Shown in pieces: positions 33,513 through 42,240 of a stretch of 64,000 nt of DNA (positions within the stretch are counted from its first letter, which is position 1; every line of letters begins with the position of its first letter). The stretch spans positions 27,107-91,106 of the forward strand of contig JAZNEI010000091.1 of the NCBI GenBank assembly GCA_045588485.1. The letters run 5' to 3'. Position numbers and translations under genes: made by a program. The notes beneath the pieces are model-generated. The model saw nothing but the letters and a program-made list of their open reading frames with translations. It was not told the origin of the DNA and did no database searches. This DNA is from HGM04593 sp045588485 (GTDB lineage Bacteria > Bacteroidota > Bacteroidia > Bacteroidales > Bacteroidaceae).

Positions 33513-35147
33513 ATGAAAAACACAATTTCTTTTCTGAAGAAAAATCCTATTTTTCTTCTACTCTCATTAGTGAGCATTGCGCTCTATCTCTTTGGTGGCG
33601 ATGATGCAGGTTGTACTATGATGGCAGCAGTGACGGTGGCATCGGCAGGTGGCGGCTCCACAACTGTTTCGCGTGGAATAGCAGGATTGCCCGACCACGC
33701 TCATGGCAGTGCAACGACTGTCTCGTCGGCTTCGGAAATAAGTGATATTATCGAGGCTGAGACTGATGAAAAAATAATTGCTATTGCCAGCGATGAGAGT
33801 GTAATTGATACAATCAAACGACGTATAAAAAGAAAGGTTGTGGTGTCGTCGTTCGAGGTCGACCATTATATGATTGACGAGAAACGCTCTAAAGCATATA
33901 CCAATGCTAACTACACCGGTATAAAGGCTACACGCGCCGAGATTCCTTTCTCGACTACCGGCGAGAGAAAAATCTTTCAGGAGTATTACACTGCAATCTG
34001 TAAGGGTGTTAACGGATACGACCCCACAGGACAGATTGAACTCCCCGGTGTCGACCTTATGCTCTTCTTTGTGGGTAAGAACGATACTACCGAGGCTCCT
34101 ATTGCAATGGCGGTAAACGGTCCCAAGGTAAACGCTACCGATGAGTATTGCGTCGTACCTTCAATACCAGCAGGTACCGAGGTTATTCTTTTGTCGTCGG
34201 CTGCATACGAGACACAGAAGTTTATCTCTCCCTCTACTGTAGTACCTGTCCCCGAGCGTGTATATCTGCAGAAACAGCTCTGTAACAGTATTGTGAGCGA
34301 CTATTTCAAGGCGCAGAAGAAGAAAATGAAGTTCAGCGAGGCGCAGATTGCCGAGGCTATACTGCGTCAGTTCCGTCTCGAGAGTTGCCGTACTGCATGG
34401 GTGGGACAGCCCGGTAAGTTCAAGGTGCAGGCAATGGATCCCTCTATGGGTTATCAGTGGGATTACTTCTCGAAGGGTCTGCGTTGGCAGTTCAAACGTC
34501 AGTATGACCTATCTTCGACCATCACTTTTGCCGATCTTATTAACTTGTCTATGGTGAAATTCACCGGTTTTAATTGTTCGCGTAAGGCTGTGTGGTTCTT
34601 GGGTAAGCAGTTGTTGAACGATATTCAGAAGATTGACCTTACTCTGCACAAGAATATCACAGTGAAGGATGATAGCGTATGGGGTGTAGCCTGTACACGT
34701 ATTCACACTGTATTCGGAGATATTGCTCTTGTTCACGACCCCACATTGGATGCGCTCGGCTACTCGAACTGCGGTGGTCTTATCGACGAGAACGGTCTTG
34801 TGCGTTACTATATGAAGAACGAGAACTCGGCTGTTGAACGTGTCGAGGGTGAGGAGGCAAAGCGCGAGGTTGTAATGACAATCGACTGCCTCTGCCTAAA
34901 AGGATACAGCCACATCTGGGTTAACGGTGCAGCTGCCAAAAGTGATATTCCGGGTGCAGCGCGTGTGACAAGCTCGGCTACTCTTCCTGCATCGCCCAAT
35001 ACAAATGATGTTGTGGTGCTGACTGCTGATGTCAATCATAATGTGGGTGGTGCCGATACTCTTTGGTTCTCGGCAGGTACGGTGGTAACATACACCGGTA
35101 CCACATGGGTTGAGTACACAGGTGAAATAATGGCTCCTCTCGATTAA
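33513..35147 (+). CDS. Probable major capsid protein with N-terminal hydrophobic segment
   Basis: A 544-residue protein. Size, position (after a scaffold-like gene, before adaptor-like genes) and mixed alpha/beta composition suggest the major capsid protein; I cannot name the family. The odd part is the N-terminus: MKNTISFLKKNPIFLLLSL and following is a hydrophobic helix (about residues 12-27) after two lysines, like a signal or anchor, then a Gly/Ser/Thr-rich linker (about 37-70) and an acidic helix. A Met at residue 36 could be a shorter start, but the leader before the first ATG is typical. The last about 60 residues (DTLWFSAGTVVTYTGTTWVEY) look like a small add-on domain. Confidence 0.6.
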   Translation: MKNTISFLKKNPIFLLLSLVSIALYLFGGDDAGCTMMAAVTVASAGGGSTTVSRGIAGLPDHAHGSATTVSSASEISDIIEAETDEKIIAIASDESVIDTIKRRIKRKVVVSSFEVDHYMIDEKRSKAYTNANYTGIKATRAEIPFSTTGERKIFQEYYTAICKGVNGYDPTGQIELPGVDLMLFFVGKNDTTEAPIAMAVNGPKVNATDEYCVVPSIPAGTEVILLSSAAYETQKFISPSTVVPVPERVYLQKQLCNSIVSDYFKAQKKKMKFSEAQIAEAILRQFRLESCRTAWVGQPGKFKVQAMDPSMGYQWDYFSKGLRWQFKRQYDLSSTITFADLINLSMVKFTGFNCSRKAVWFLGKQLLNDIQKIDLTLHKNITVKDDSVWGVACTRIHTVFGDIALVHDPTLDALGYSNCGGLIDENGLVRYYMKNENSAVERVEGEEAKREVVMTIDCLCLKGYSHIWVNGAAAKSDIPGAARVTSSATLPASPNTNDVVVLTADVNHNVGGADTLWFSAGTVVTYTGTTWVEYTGEIMAPLD

Positions 35148-35227
35148 GAGATTTACTGATAACTATTGACAACCCCTCCGATTGCCAAGAAACAGGCAGT
35201 CGGAGGGAATAAAAAACAGAAATTAAT

Positions 35228-35662
35228 ATGAAAAAACGAATAACATACGAGATTCGCGGACAGATAGAGCGTAACTGCTTCTTCAGAGTTGGTAAAGCGC
35301 TTGTTCGTGTAGAGTTTACCGGTGGTGCTGTAAACTCGGCAGGAATTATTCCTGCGCAATATGTGACCGATAACCCTCTCTATCAGCGTGCTATCGAGAA
35401 TAGTGCCGACTATCGGAACGGTATAATCACTCAAGGGGCTGTTGTGGTATTGGATGCCGATGGCTCTATTGCTGATGAAAAGACGACAGAAATAAAGGAT
35501 GAGTCTTTGGCAAATACTTTTCCTAATGTCAGCAATACACAGCAGGCACGTGCTGTGCTTATGGGCGAGCCTTACCGATGTCAGCTATCGCAGTTGCAGA
35601 ACAAACATGCAGTGCGTGCAAAGGCAGATGAGCTTGGAATCTCTTTTCCTAATTGGTTATGA
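35228..35662 (+). CDS. Phage structural protein of unknown function (144 residues)
   Basis: A 144-residue protein between the capsid-like and adaptor-like genes. The N-terminal half is beta-rich (RITYEIRGQIERNCFFRVGKALVRVEFTGG). The C-terminus has ARAVLMGEPYRCQLSQLQNKHAVRAKADELGI, a SAP-like helix-loop pattern near the end that may bind DNA. It is not recognised. It shares the plus-arm operon, with an 80-bp gap upstream and a 4-base ATGA overlap with the next gene. Confidence 0.6.
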   Translation: MKKRITYEIRGQIERNCFFRVGKALVRVEFTGGAVNSAGIIPAQYVTDNPLYQRAIENSADYRNGIITQGAVVVLDADGSIADEKTTEIKDESLANTFPNVSNTQQARAVLMGEPYRCQLSQLQNKHAVRAKADELGISFPNWL

Positions 35663-36309
35663 TTAGTAACGAAAAGTTGAGGCTTAAGGTGCGTCAGATT
35701 ATAAACGAGATGCACGACGATAGTGCTGTAACGCTTCTTAATGATGATACACGTTCTATTGACGAGCATATAATGGCACTATTGCCCGATGCAGTCCTGT
35801 GGATTCAGCGTAATAAGGGGTGGGGCGCTCTTAATCCAAAGAGTGTTACTGTGGTCGCAATTGAAGATAATGGTGATGGTACAGGTGAAATTACCGTACC
35901 CGATGACTATGTAAAACTAATATCGTTACAGATGCATGGATGGCAGCGTCCTTGTACGCTGGCATTTCCACAAGAGTCGGCTGTCGCAGCTGCACAGCAT
36001 AATATATATACTCGTGCAGGGTGCTGTCGTCCTGTTTGTGTCGAGGCTTTTAATACTGTGGGACGTACGGTGCTACGCTACTATTCGCTTCCGAAAGAGG
36101 ATGTGCCGCAGATTAAAGAATTTATTTACGAGGCACGATACAATCCCGAAGATGGACTATCGGGTTGCGATGAGGCATTGCATAAAGCTGTTGCTTACCA
36201 ATGTGCTGCAATGCTCTTTAATATATTCGAACGGCGCGACTGTGCAAACTCTCTTATGGGAATTGCTTCGGCTTATTGCAATAATTATCAACAAAACGAA
36301 AAAAAGTAG
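35659..36309 (+). CDS. Head-tail adaptor-like phage protein
   Basis: A 216-residue protein; the start at 35659 is the ATG in the ATGA overlap with the previous gene. It resembles podovirus head-tail adaptors (tail tube A-like): a helical N-terminus (LRLKVRQIINEMHDD, then IDEHIMALLPDAVLWIQR), a beta segment with GTGEITVPDDYVKLISLQMHGWQRP (the 'P-D-D-y/f-x-x-L' hallmark), and a C-terminal helix pair rich in Ala and Cys. The assignment is from pattern and gene order only. It would connect a portal to the nozzle, yet no portal is present. Confidence 0.6.
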   Translation: MISNEKLRLKVRQIINEMHDDSAVTLLNDDTRSIDEHIMALLPDAVLWIQRNKGWGALNPKSVTVVAIEDNGDGTGEITVPDDYVKLISLQMHGWQRPCTLAFPQESAVAAAQHNIYTRAGCCRPVCVEAFNTVGRTVLRYYSLPKEDVPQIKEFIYEARYNPEDGLSGCDEALHKAVAYQCAAMLFNIFERRDCANSLMGIASAYCNNYQQNEKK

Positions 36310-36312
36310 ATT

Positions 36313-36594
36313 ATGGCAGTTGAAAAACTTAAATTCTCGTTCAATGGTAGCTGTTGGGAGAGTGAACCTCATGAGTGTATAGGTGGTGATATAAGAGTGC
36401 GTGTGCATAAATCGGGACCATTTCCCGTAGATGTCTTGGTGAGCATAGATGGTGATGAGGAGTATCTTTTTCAGGATCATTTCGGCATTGATGAGTGTAA
36501 GAGCGAGGTTACTATCGAGGGGGTTATGCCGGGACAGTTCATTAAACTCTGTTCGCATAGTGAGTTTACCCTGATAAAATATATCGAAATGTAG
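36313..36594 (+). CDS. Small beta-rich phage-island protein
   Basis: A 93-residue protein, start ATG 3 bp after the previous stop. It reads as a compact beta-sandwich: KLKFSFNGSCWES, DIRVRVHKSGPFPVDVLVSIDG, SEVTIEGVMPGQFIKLCSH. Not recognised. It may be a capsid decoration or tail accessory protein; this is guesswork from size and place. It has three Cys. Confidence 0.55.
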   Translation: MAVEKLKFSFNGSCWESEPHECIGGDIRVRVHKSGPFPVDVLVSIDGDEEYLFQDHFGIDECKSEVTIEGVMPGQFIKLCSHSEFTLIKYIEM

Positions 36595-36596
36595 TA

Positions 36597-37034
36597 ATGG
36601 AGAATGGGGTTATGAAAAGAGGTTTTTTATTTTGTTTACGCTCTCTTCGGCCTCTTCTGCTTCTTATCTTATTGTCGGTTGCGGTGTCGTGTCGAACGGT
36701 GCGGAGCAGTGAGAGTGTCAATGACGCAAGAGTGCAATATATCTCTTTGCATACACGCGACAGTATCTTTTTGCACGATAGTGTACGGGTGCGTGAGAGT
36801 GCCGATACGGTTTTTATCACTCGTATCCGTACACACTACCGCGACCGTATGCACACCGACACATTGTGGATGCACGATACTGTAACAAAGGTAGTAAGAG
36901 AGGTTGTGACACACAACCCTGAAAGTCCGACATTGTGGAGCACAGCTGCTGTTCTCTTGCTTATTTTCCTTTTATTGTGGCGAAGCGGAGTATTGTCTCT
37001 TCTGCGCCGACTGTTCGAGAAAAATATAAAATAA
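36597..37034 (+). CDS. Spanin-like membrane lipoprotein of the phage island
   Basis: A 145-residue protein. It has an N-terminal hydrophobic stretch ending in VAVSC (lipobox), then a charged region with repeated 'HDS/HDT' units (FLHDSVRVRESADTVF, TDTLWMHDTVTKVV), and a second hydrophobic helix near the C-terminus (WSTAAVLLLIFLLLW) followed by an Arg/Leu tail. Short lipoproteins with D-T-V and W-x-x-D repeats are frequent in Bacteroides phages and prophages. It could be spanin-like or a tail-associated membrane protein. An in-frame Met at 36612 is an alternative start. No holin or endolysin is nearby. Confidence 0.6.
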   Translation: MENGVMKRGFLFCLRSLRPLLLLILLSVAVSCRTVRSSESVNDARVQYISLHTRDSIFLHDSVRVRESADTVFITRIRTHYRDRMHTDTLWMHDTVTKVVREVVTHNPESPTLWSTAAVLLLIFLLLWRSGVLSLLRRLFEKNIK

Positions 37035-37041
37035 CACTTTT

Positions 37042-39885
37042 ATGCTTAAGAATATAACATTTAAAGGAATAGTGCGAAGCACCGATAATCTCTATGCCAA
37101 GGATGGTGAGTGTGCCGAGCTTATCAATCTGCGTATTACCAATGGTGTGGCGCAACCTATCGCTCCACCTCACATACTTGCTACGCTGCCGAGGAAATAT
37201 AAGGCTGTATATCGTCACGAAATTGCAGGGGTGTATATGTGCATTGCCGAGGAAGATGGTGCTGTATATCTCTACGATAATGAGTTTAACCCTTGGGGTG
37301 AGAGTGAAACGGTACACCTCGAAAGGCTTCCTCTTTACTCCGATGTGAAGAGAATTGAGTTTATGGGTAATCTGGTGTGCTTTTTTACAAGTACCTCTAC
37401 TCTATATGCACTGTACGATACCGGTGTATATCGGCGCTTGGACGAGCGTCCGCCTATGCCCAAGCTTGACTTTACGCTCTATCCGCACATCGAGAGTGTT
37501 ACCACCGAATATAAATACCGCAGTGGAAAAAACACTAGTGACGAGGATGAGAATCTTTATTGGGAGAATGCTTCTAAAGGCTATTTCGATGAGTGTGTGG
37601 CAAAGTTAAATGCCAAAGGGTGTTATATCGACCGTGCAATGTTTCGTTATGCTTTCCGTCTGTTCGATGGCAGCTATTCGTTCTTCTCGCCAATATATTA
37701 TGTAAAGGACAATACTGCTTTGGATGGGCTATACTGTGATAAAGGTAATTTCGTCTCTATTCCACAGGATAAGGATGCCACTTCGACCTATTACACTGTA
37801 AAAGTAAAAGGGTTTGCTCCTAAATTCAATTTCTCTGCTTTCAATCTTGATGCATGGGAGAATATTATCGTCTCGGTGGATGTGTTCTCTTCTGGCTCAA
37901 TCCCGGGGCACAAAGTGGCTCCCCGAAAAGATGCTGCAACAGATGAATTATCGGCTCCCGATGTCTATCTTGAGAAAAGTAACAGTGAGATTTTTGACGA
38001 TGTCTCCTCTTGTACACAATTTTACAAAGTTGCCGAGTTTAATATCACAGGGGGGCTTGTCGATTCCCTTTCGAATGTATCACCATCATCATTGGCGCTC
38101 TCGAAAGAGATGGGTGTGGAGAGTATTTCGCTTGTATCACGTACTGCCGATTATACATACGTACTGAATAATAGATTGCACATTGCAGGGCTGCGCGAGA
38201 CATTTTTCAAAGGGTATGATACTCATTGTTTCATTCCATTGCAAATGTCGTCGATCACTCTGTCAGGTAGTGTTTATGTCGATATTGAGACAACTAAAGG
38301 GAAGGCTGTTGTGCGTCGAGACTATGATAAACTGAAGATTGGATACAATAACGGAGAGATGTATATTGCTCCTCTGTTGCAATATCCCGATGCACGTGCC
38401 GTGCGAATGACGTTTTTTATCCGTAGTGTTAACAGACGTTATCGTAAGAGTTTCCCGCTTGTACGACACAAATCATTGAATATCGCCTATTATCTGAATA
38501 CTGCGGATGATGGCCTGAAAGTGAGAGTTTCCGGGGTATTCGACAAGAGTGTAGCTTATTACGTATTATCCGAGAGTAATATAAAGAGTTTCTTTTCGTA
38601 TCGACAGGGTGAATATACTCTTGTTTACTCCGATACTGGATTGTGGATGTATAACGGTGTTCCGTTTCTCATATCTTCGCAGGTTGATGCCGGAGGATAC
38701 TATGGCATATTCAATTTTGTGGGTGTACTTACTCCGGGCGATACGTTGACAGTGATAATAGAGGAGAATATATTCGGCAAGGAGGTGAAAGAAATTGCAA
38801 ATATCCCGTTTGATGCCTCTTGGGAAGAGTTACTCGAGGATGATACCACTGAGGAGCAGAACTGTATCGAGCATCGTGGAAATGTACTTAAAGTTTCGGC
38901 AACCGATAATCCTTTTCTTTTCCCGTTGGAGCAAACCTATACACCCACGCAAAGGAATATTGTGGCAGTGTGCAGCAATACAATAGCACTTTCGCAAGGG
39001 CAGTTCGGACAACACCCGTTGTATCTGTTCTGTTCCGACGGTATATGGGCTATGGCTACCGAGACAACGGGTACTTTGGCCTATTCATCGTGCTATCCGC
39101 TTTCGCGTGAGGTTTGTATATCTGCCGATTCGGTGCGTGGAATAGACTCGGGTGTGGTTTTTTTGAGCGAGAAGGGGCTTATGCTTATCGAGGGAGGACG
39201 CATAACATCACTTTCTGCATTGTTGGATACTGTGAAAAGCGGTGTAGACAATAAAGGTACTCTAACTCGCATTGCAGCCATTGTCTCATTAGAAGATGGA
39301 GTGTGTGATGATACTTTCAAAGATTATTGCAAGGGTGCATCTGTAGGCTATCAGTACGAACATCGCGAACTTATAGTCAGCAATCCCGAATATCCTTATA
39401 GCTATATTTTTTCATTGGCAAATGGTGCTTGTTATAAGTATATGTATACTTTCGACCATATATCAAACTGCTATCCGCAGCTTGTTACACTGATGAACGA
39501 TGGTAACGGAACAAAAATTGTTATGCCGGGGGGCGATGAGGGAAGTAACAGTGTCTTGCTTATGACACGCCCTCTGCTGTGGGGAACAAAATTGCATAAA
39601 CGTATTATGCAGATGATGCTTCATGCAACAGCTTCGCCTGCCGTTACTGAATGCTCTTTCAATGGCCTTGCTTGTTATCTAATGTGCAGTAACGACGGAG
39701 AGAATTTCAAGATAGTTGCAGGCAGCGAACGTCGTAGCAGTTTCAGCGACATTGTCTTTCCTTATGCACCCACACAGTCGTATCGCTATTTTGCTGTTGC
39801 TATTGTAGGCCGTATCAACTGTAATAGTAGCCTTGTAGCACTTGAGTTCAATGTAGGAACATCGTGGGATAATCGTCTCTCTTAA
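37042..39885 (+). CDS. Large tail nozzle / DNA-stabilisation-like protein
   Basis: A 947-residue, beta-rich protein, the largest in the island. The opening FKGIVRSTDNLYAKDGECAELINLRITNG followed by P-I-A-P-P resembles the start of podovirus nozzle or packaged-DNA-stabilisation proteins ('DG-x-x-x-E-L-x-N-x-R'). Repeated beta motifs follow (VYMCIAEEDGAVYLYDNE, FMGNLVCFFTSTSTLYALYD). Central and C-terminal parts continue as beta strands with few charged helices. It would close the tail tube. Identification is by pattern only and no tail fibre or receptor-binding domain could be separated. Confidence 0.6.
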   Translation: MLKNITFKGIVRSTDNLYAKDGECAELINLRITNGVAQPIAPPHILATLPRKYKAVYRHEIAGVYMCIAEEDGAVYLYDNEFNPWGESETVHLERLPLYSDVKRIEFMGNLVCFFTSTSTLYALYDTGVYRRLDERPPMPKLDFTLYPHIESVTTEYKYRSGKNTSDEDENLYWENASKGYFDECVAKLNAKGCYIDRAMFRYAFRLFDGSYSFFSPIYYVKDNTALDGLYCDKGNFVSIPQDKDATSTYYTVKVKGFAPKFNFSAFNLDAWENIIVSVDVFSSGSIPGHKVAPRKDAATDELSAPDVYLEKSNSEIFDDVSSCTQFYKVAEFNITGGLVDSLSNVSPSSLALSKEMGVESISLVSRTADYTYVLNNRLHIAGLRETFFKGYDTHCFIPLQMSSITLSGSVYVDIETTKGKAVVRRDYDKLKIGYNNGEMYIAPLLQYPDARAVRMTFFIRSVNRRYRKSFPLVRHKSLNIAYYLNTADDGLKVRVSGVFDKSVAYYVLSESNIKSFFSYRQGEYTLVYSDTGLWMYNGVPFLISSQVDAGGYYGIFNFVGVLTPGDTLTVIIEENIFGKEVKEIANIPFDASWEELLEDDTTEEQNCIEHRGNVLKVSATDNPFLFPLEQTYTPTQRNIVAVCSNTIALSQGQFGQHPLYLFCSDGIWAMATETTGTLAYSSCYPLSREVCISADSVRGIDSGVVFLSEKGLMLIEGGRITSLSALLDTVKSGVDNKGTLTRIAAIVSLEDGVCDDTFKDYCKGASVGYQYEHRELIVSNPEYPYSYIFSLANGACYKYMYTFDHISNCYPQLVTLMNDGNGTKIVMPGGDEGSNSVLLMTRPLLWGTKLHKRIMQMMLHATASPAVTECSFNGLACYLMCSNDGENFKIVAGSERRSSFSDIVFPYAPTQSYRYFAVAIVGRINCNSSLVALEFNVGTSWDNRLS

Positions 39886-39918
39886 GATATAAACCATTAA
39901 TAATAAAACTTCTGAATT

Positions 39919-40341
39919 ATGAATATTGAAATTGAGAAAGTCGAGATTTTTGATGCACTGCACCGTTTGTCGGCAAACTTTGGAATTAAATTACAGGCTT
40001 CCGAGATTATAGCATCTACCGAGGATGATGAAGAACGTATCCATCCACTTTGGAATGATGCTGTTACAGAACTTGCTGGATTGCTCTCGCCTTATTGTAT
40101 TGTAAACGATGCCGGTGATAGAGTAGTGTTTGTCCTTGAGATGCCCGATAATTGGAAAAACTCATGTATTAATAATCTTGTTGCACAGTGTAAAGCATTT
40201 CTCTCGAATGCGCTTTTTGCCCGTTGGCTCGACGCTGTAAAACCCGATAGTGCAGCGCTCTATCGTGCGCTCAATAAGAATTTCGTGGCAGCAATAGAGC
40301 AACTTATGTCGTTGCGAACGAAGCCTATACGCACTGTGTAG
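39919..40341 (+). CDS. Phage-island small protein, paralogous family member 3
   Basis: A 140-residue protein, last gene of the plus arm. It shares the plan of the two minus-arm paralogues: ASTEDDEERIHPLWNDAVTEL (acidic stretch then helix), VVFVLEMPDNWKNS, LSNALFARWLDAVKPDS, and a basic LRTKPIRT end. It lacks the YYxGE motif. Family unknown. Its separation from the other two copies by 8 kb and on the other strand suggests old duplication within the island. Confidence 0.7.
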   Translation: MNIEIEKVEIFDALHRLSANFGIKLQASEIIASTEDDEERIHPLWNDAVTELAGLLSPYCIVNDAGDRVVFVLEMPDNWKNSCINNLVAQCKAFLSNALFARWLDAVKPDSAALYRALNKNFVAAIEQLMSLRTKPIRTV

Positions 40342-40398
40342 ATGAGCAAAAGAGACTGATTAGAATGATTATATGGCTTGTAGTTTGTCTTGTATAAT

Positions 40399-40527
40399 AA
40401 TGAGGGTGACCCAAAAGTATTTTTTACTTCGCGAGAATTGAATATTTGAAAACTATCTCAGATAGGTAGGTATCCGAATAAATCAACCTCAAATTCGTGA
40501 ATTTTCGACTTTTGGGTCACCCTCATT
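40399..40527. mobile_element. MITE-like 129-bp element with 20-bp perfect inverted ends
   Basis: AATGAGGGTGACCCAAAAGT at 40399-40418 and its exact reverse complement at 40508-40527 enclose an 89-base AT-rich middle without an open frame; the inner flanks keep weaker complementarity. It could be a non-autonomous insertion (MITE) or a long terminator between two convergent genes. No target-site duplication is evident. Confidence 0.55.
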
Positions 40528-40548
40528 GTGTGCAATATAAATACCAAT

Positions 40549-42195
40549 TTATGCCTTTACGTTAGGCTCGTCGAGACCTAATTTCTTCTTTTTGTCTACT
40601 ATTTTAAGGATAAAACCAATTACAAGTGCTGCCACTCCAAGACTTGCCAGCATTACAAGAGGTGCTGTGTAGTTGTACGAAACAGCAGCCTGTTCGGGTG
40701 TTATAGTGCCATTGGCAAGACCTTCAACAATTTCGGGATTCGAACTATCCAATACCTTACCGATGAGCATAGGGAATAACCACAAACCAATGTTCTGTAT
40801 CCAGAAAATAAGTGCGTATGCACTACCTATTATTCGGGAATCAACTAATTTGGGTACGCTGGGCCATAATGATGCAGGAACCAATGAGAACGATGCACCA
40901 AGCACAAGAATGGTGATATATGCAACGACAAAACCGCCGACAGCACTACCTTTAAACAGCGGAAGGATGAAGGCGAATGTGAGGTGGCACAGGATAAGGA
41001 GTATCGAACCCATTACCAACATTGTGGCTGCCTTACCTTTGTAATCGACATATTTACCCAACTTCGGTGTTATGGCTACTGCTAACAAAGGAAATACTGC
41101 AAATACAGCTGATGCACTTTGACGCTCGTAACCCATATAACAGTAAGCTACAAGGAAAATAACGGCTACAAGTGTCCAAGCATATTCTGCGCTTTTCTTC
41201 TTCATAAAGTTGCTTGCGAAAGATGCACCTGCTACCACTAACATGATAATATACTGGAGTGTGGCAACCGCATCGCTTGCCCAGAATGAATCGGCAGGAA
41301 CATCATTGAATGTAAGGTTGCATTGCAACATATTTACGGCATACTTTTGGAAAGGGAAAATTGCCGAGTAGTATAGCACACAAAGTAATGCAACAAGCCA
41401 GAATCCGCTGCTTGTAAGAATCTGTCCAAGGTCTTTCAGCTGGAAAGGCTCGTCTTTCTCCTCAGCTTCGCCAGTCTGTGCATCGAGTTTTCTGTCCATA
41501 AAGAAATATACGATGAACATAATAAGTGCAATAAGCAGCAATAAAACACCGAATGCTACAGAACGTGATACATCAACATTACCACCCATATTGGCAATAA
41601 CGGGCGAGAAAATCATACAGGTGGCAACACCCAAGCGTGCAAGAGCCATCTCTGAACCCATTGCCAATGCCATCTCACGACCTTTGAACCACTTAACGAT
41701 ACCGCGACTTACGGTAATACCGGCCATCTCGACACCGCAACCGAAAATCATAAAACCAACAGCCGAGAACTTAGCCGATGCAGGCATTCCTGCATAGAAG
41801 GGAGATATTCCAAGCTCGTCGAATCCGGGGATGTAGTTCAGATTATTGTTGAACCAGGTTTCGAGTGAACTGCCGATGAACATGTCGGTAACGGCATACC
41901 AGTTGATGGTAGCACCAATGAGCATCACAGCACCTGAAAGCAGTGCAGTGAAGCGTACACCCATCTTGTCGAGGATAATTCCTGCAAAAATAAGGAAGAA
42001 TACAAATACATTGAGGAAAGTCTCGGAACCCTGCATTGTTCCAAAGGCTGTCGAGTCCCAACCTCGTGTCGATTGCATTAAATCCTTGATAGGTGATAGT
42101 ATGTCCATAAAAATATATGAACAGAACATGGCTAATGCCAATAGCATCAGTACTAACCAACGTGCCGATGCCGAATCTCTAAGTGTAGTTTTCAT
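40549..42195 (-). CDS. MFS transporter, MFSD1-like, likely for dipeptides
   Basis: A 548-residue protein with 12 or more membrane segments. The start RWLVLMLLALAMFCSYIFMDILSPI and FLIFAGIILDKMGVRFTALLSG (motif A-like) place it in the major facilitator superfamily. Long loops after TM3 and between TM6 and TM7 (the latter an acidic EEKDEPFQL linker) and the segment FWIQNIGLWLFPMLIGKVLD are features of the MFSD1-like group, whose animal member exports lysosomal dipeptides. Its place downstream of a dipeptidyl peptidase gene supports peptide uptake. It lies 45 bp after that gene on the same strand, probably one operon. Confidence 0.8.
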   Translation of the reverse strand: MKTTLRDSASARWLVLMLLALAMFCSYIFMDILSPIKDLMQSTRGWDSTAFGTMQGSETFLNVFVFFLIFAGIILDKMGVRFTALLSGAVMLIGATINWYAVTDMFIGSSLETWFNNNLNYIPGFDELGISPFYAGMPASAKFSAVGFMIFGCGVEMAGITVSRGIVKWFKGREMALAMGSEMALARLGVATCMIFSPVIANMGGNVDVSRSVAFGVLLLLIALIMFIVYFFMDRKLDAQTGEAEEKDEPFQLKDLGQILTSSGFWLVALLCVLYYSAIFPFQKYAVNMLQCNLTFNDVPADSFWASDAVATLQYIIMLVVAGASFASNFMKKKSAEYAWTLVAVIFLVAYCYMGYERQSASAVFAVFPLLAVAITPKLGKYVDYKGKAATMLVMGSILLILCHLTFAFILPLFKGSAVGGFVVAYITILVLGASFSLVPASLWPSVPKLVDSRIIGSAYALIFWIQNIGLWLFPMLIGKVLDSSNPEIVEGLANGTITPEQAAVSYNYTAPLVMLASLGVAALVIGFILKIVDKKKKLGLDEPNVKA

Positions 42196-42240
42196 TGATA
42201 ATATGTTTTTAATATTTTGTGTTATTCCTATGTGCGGTTT

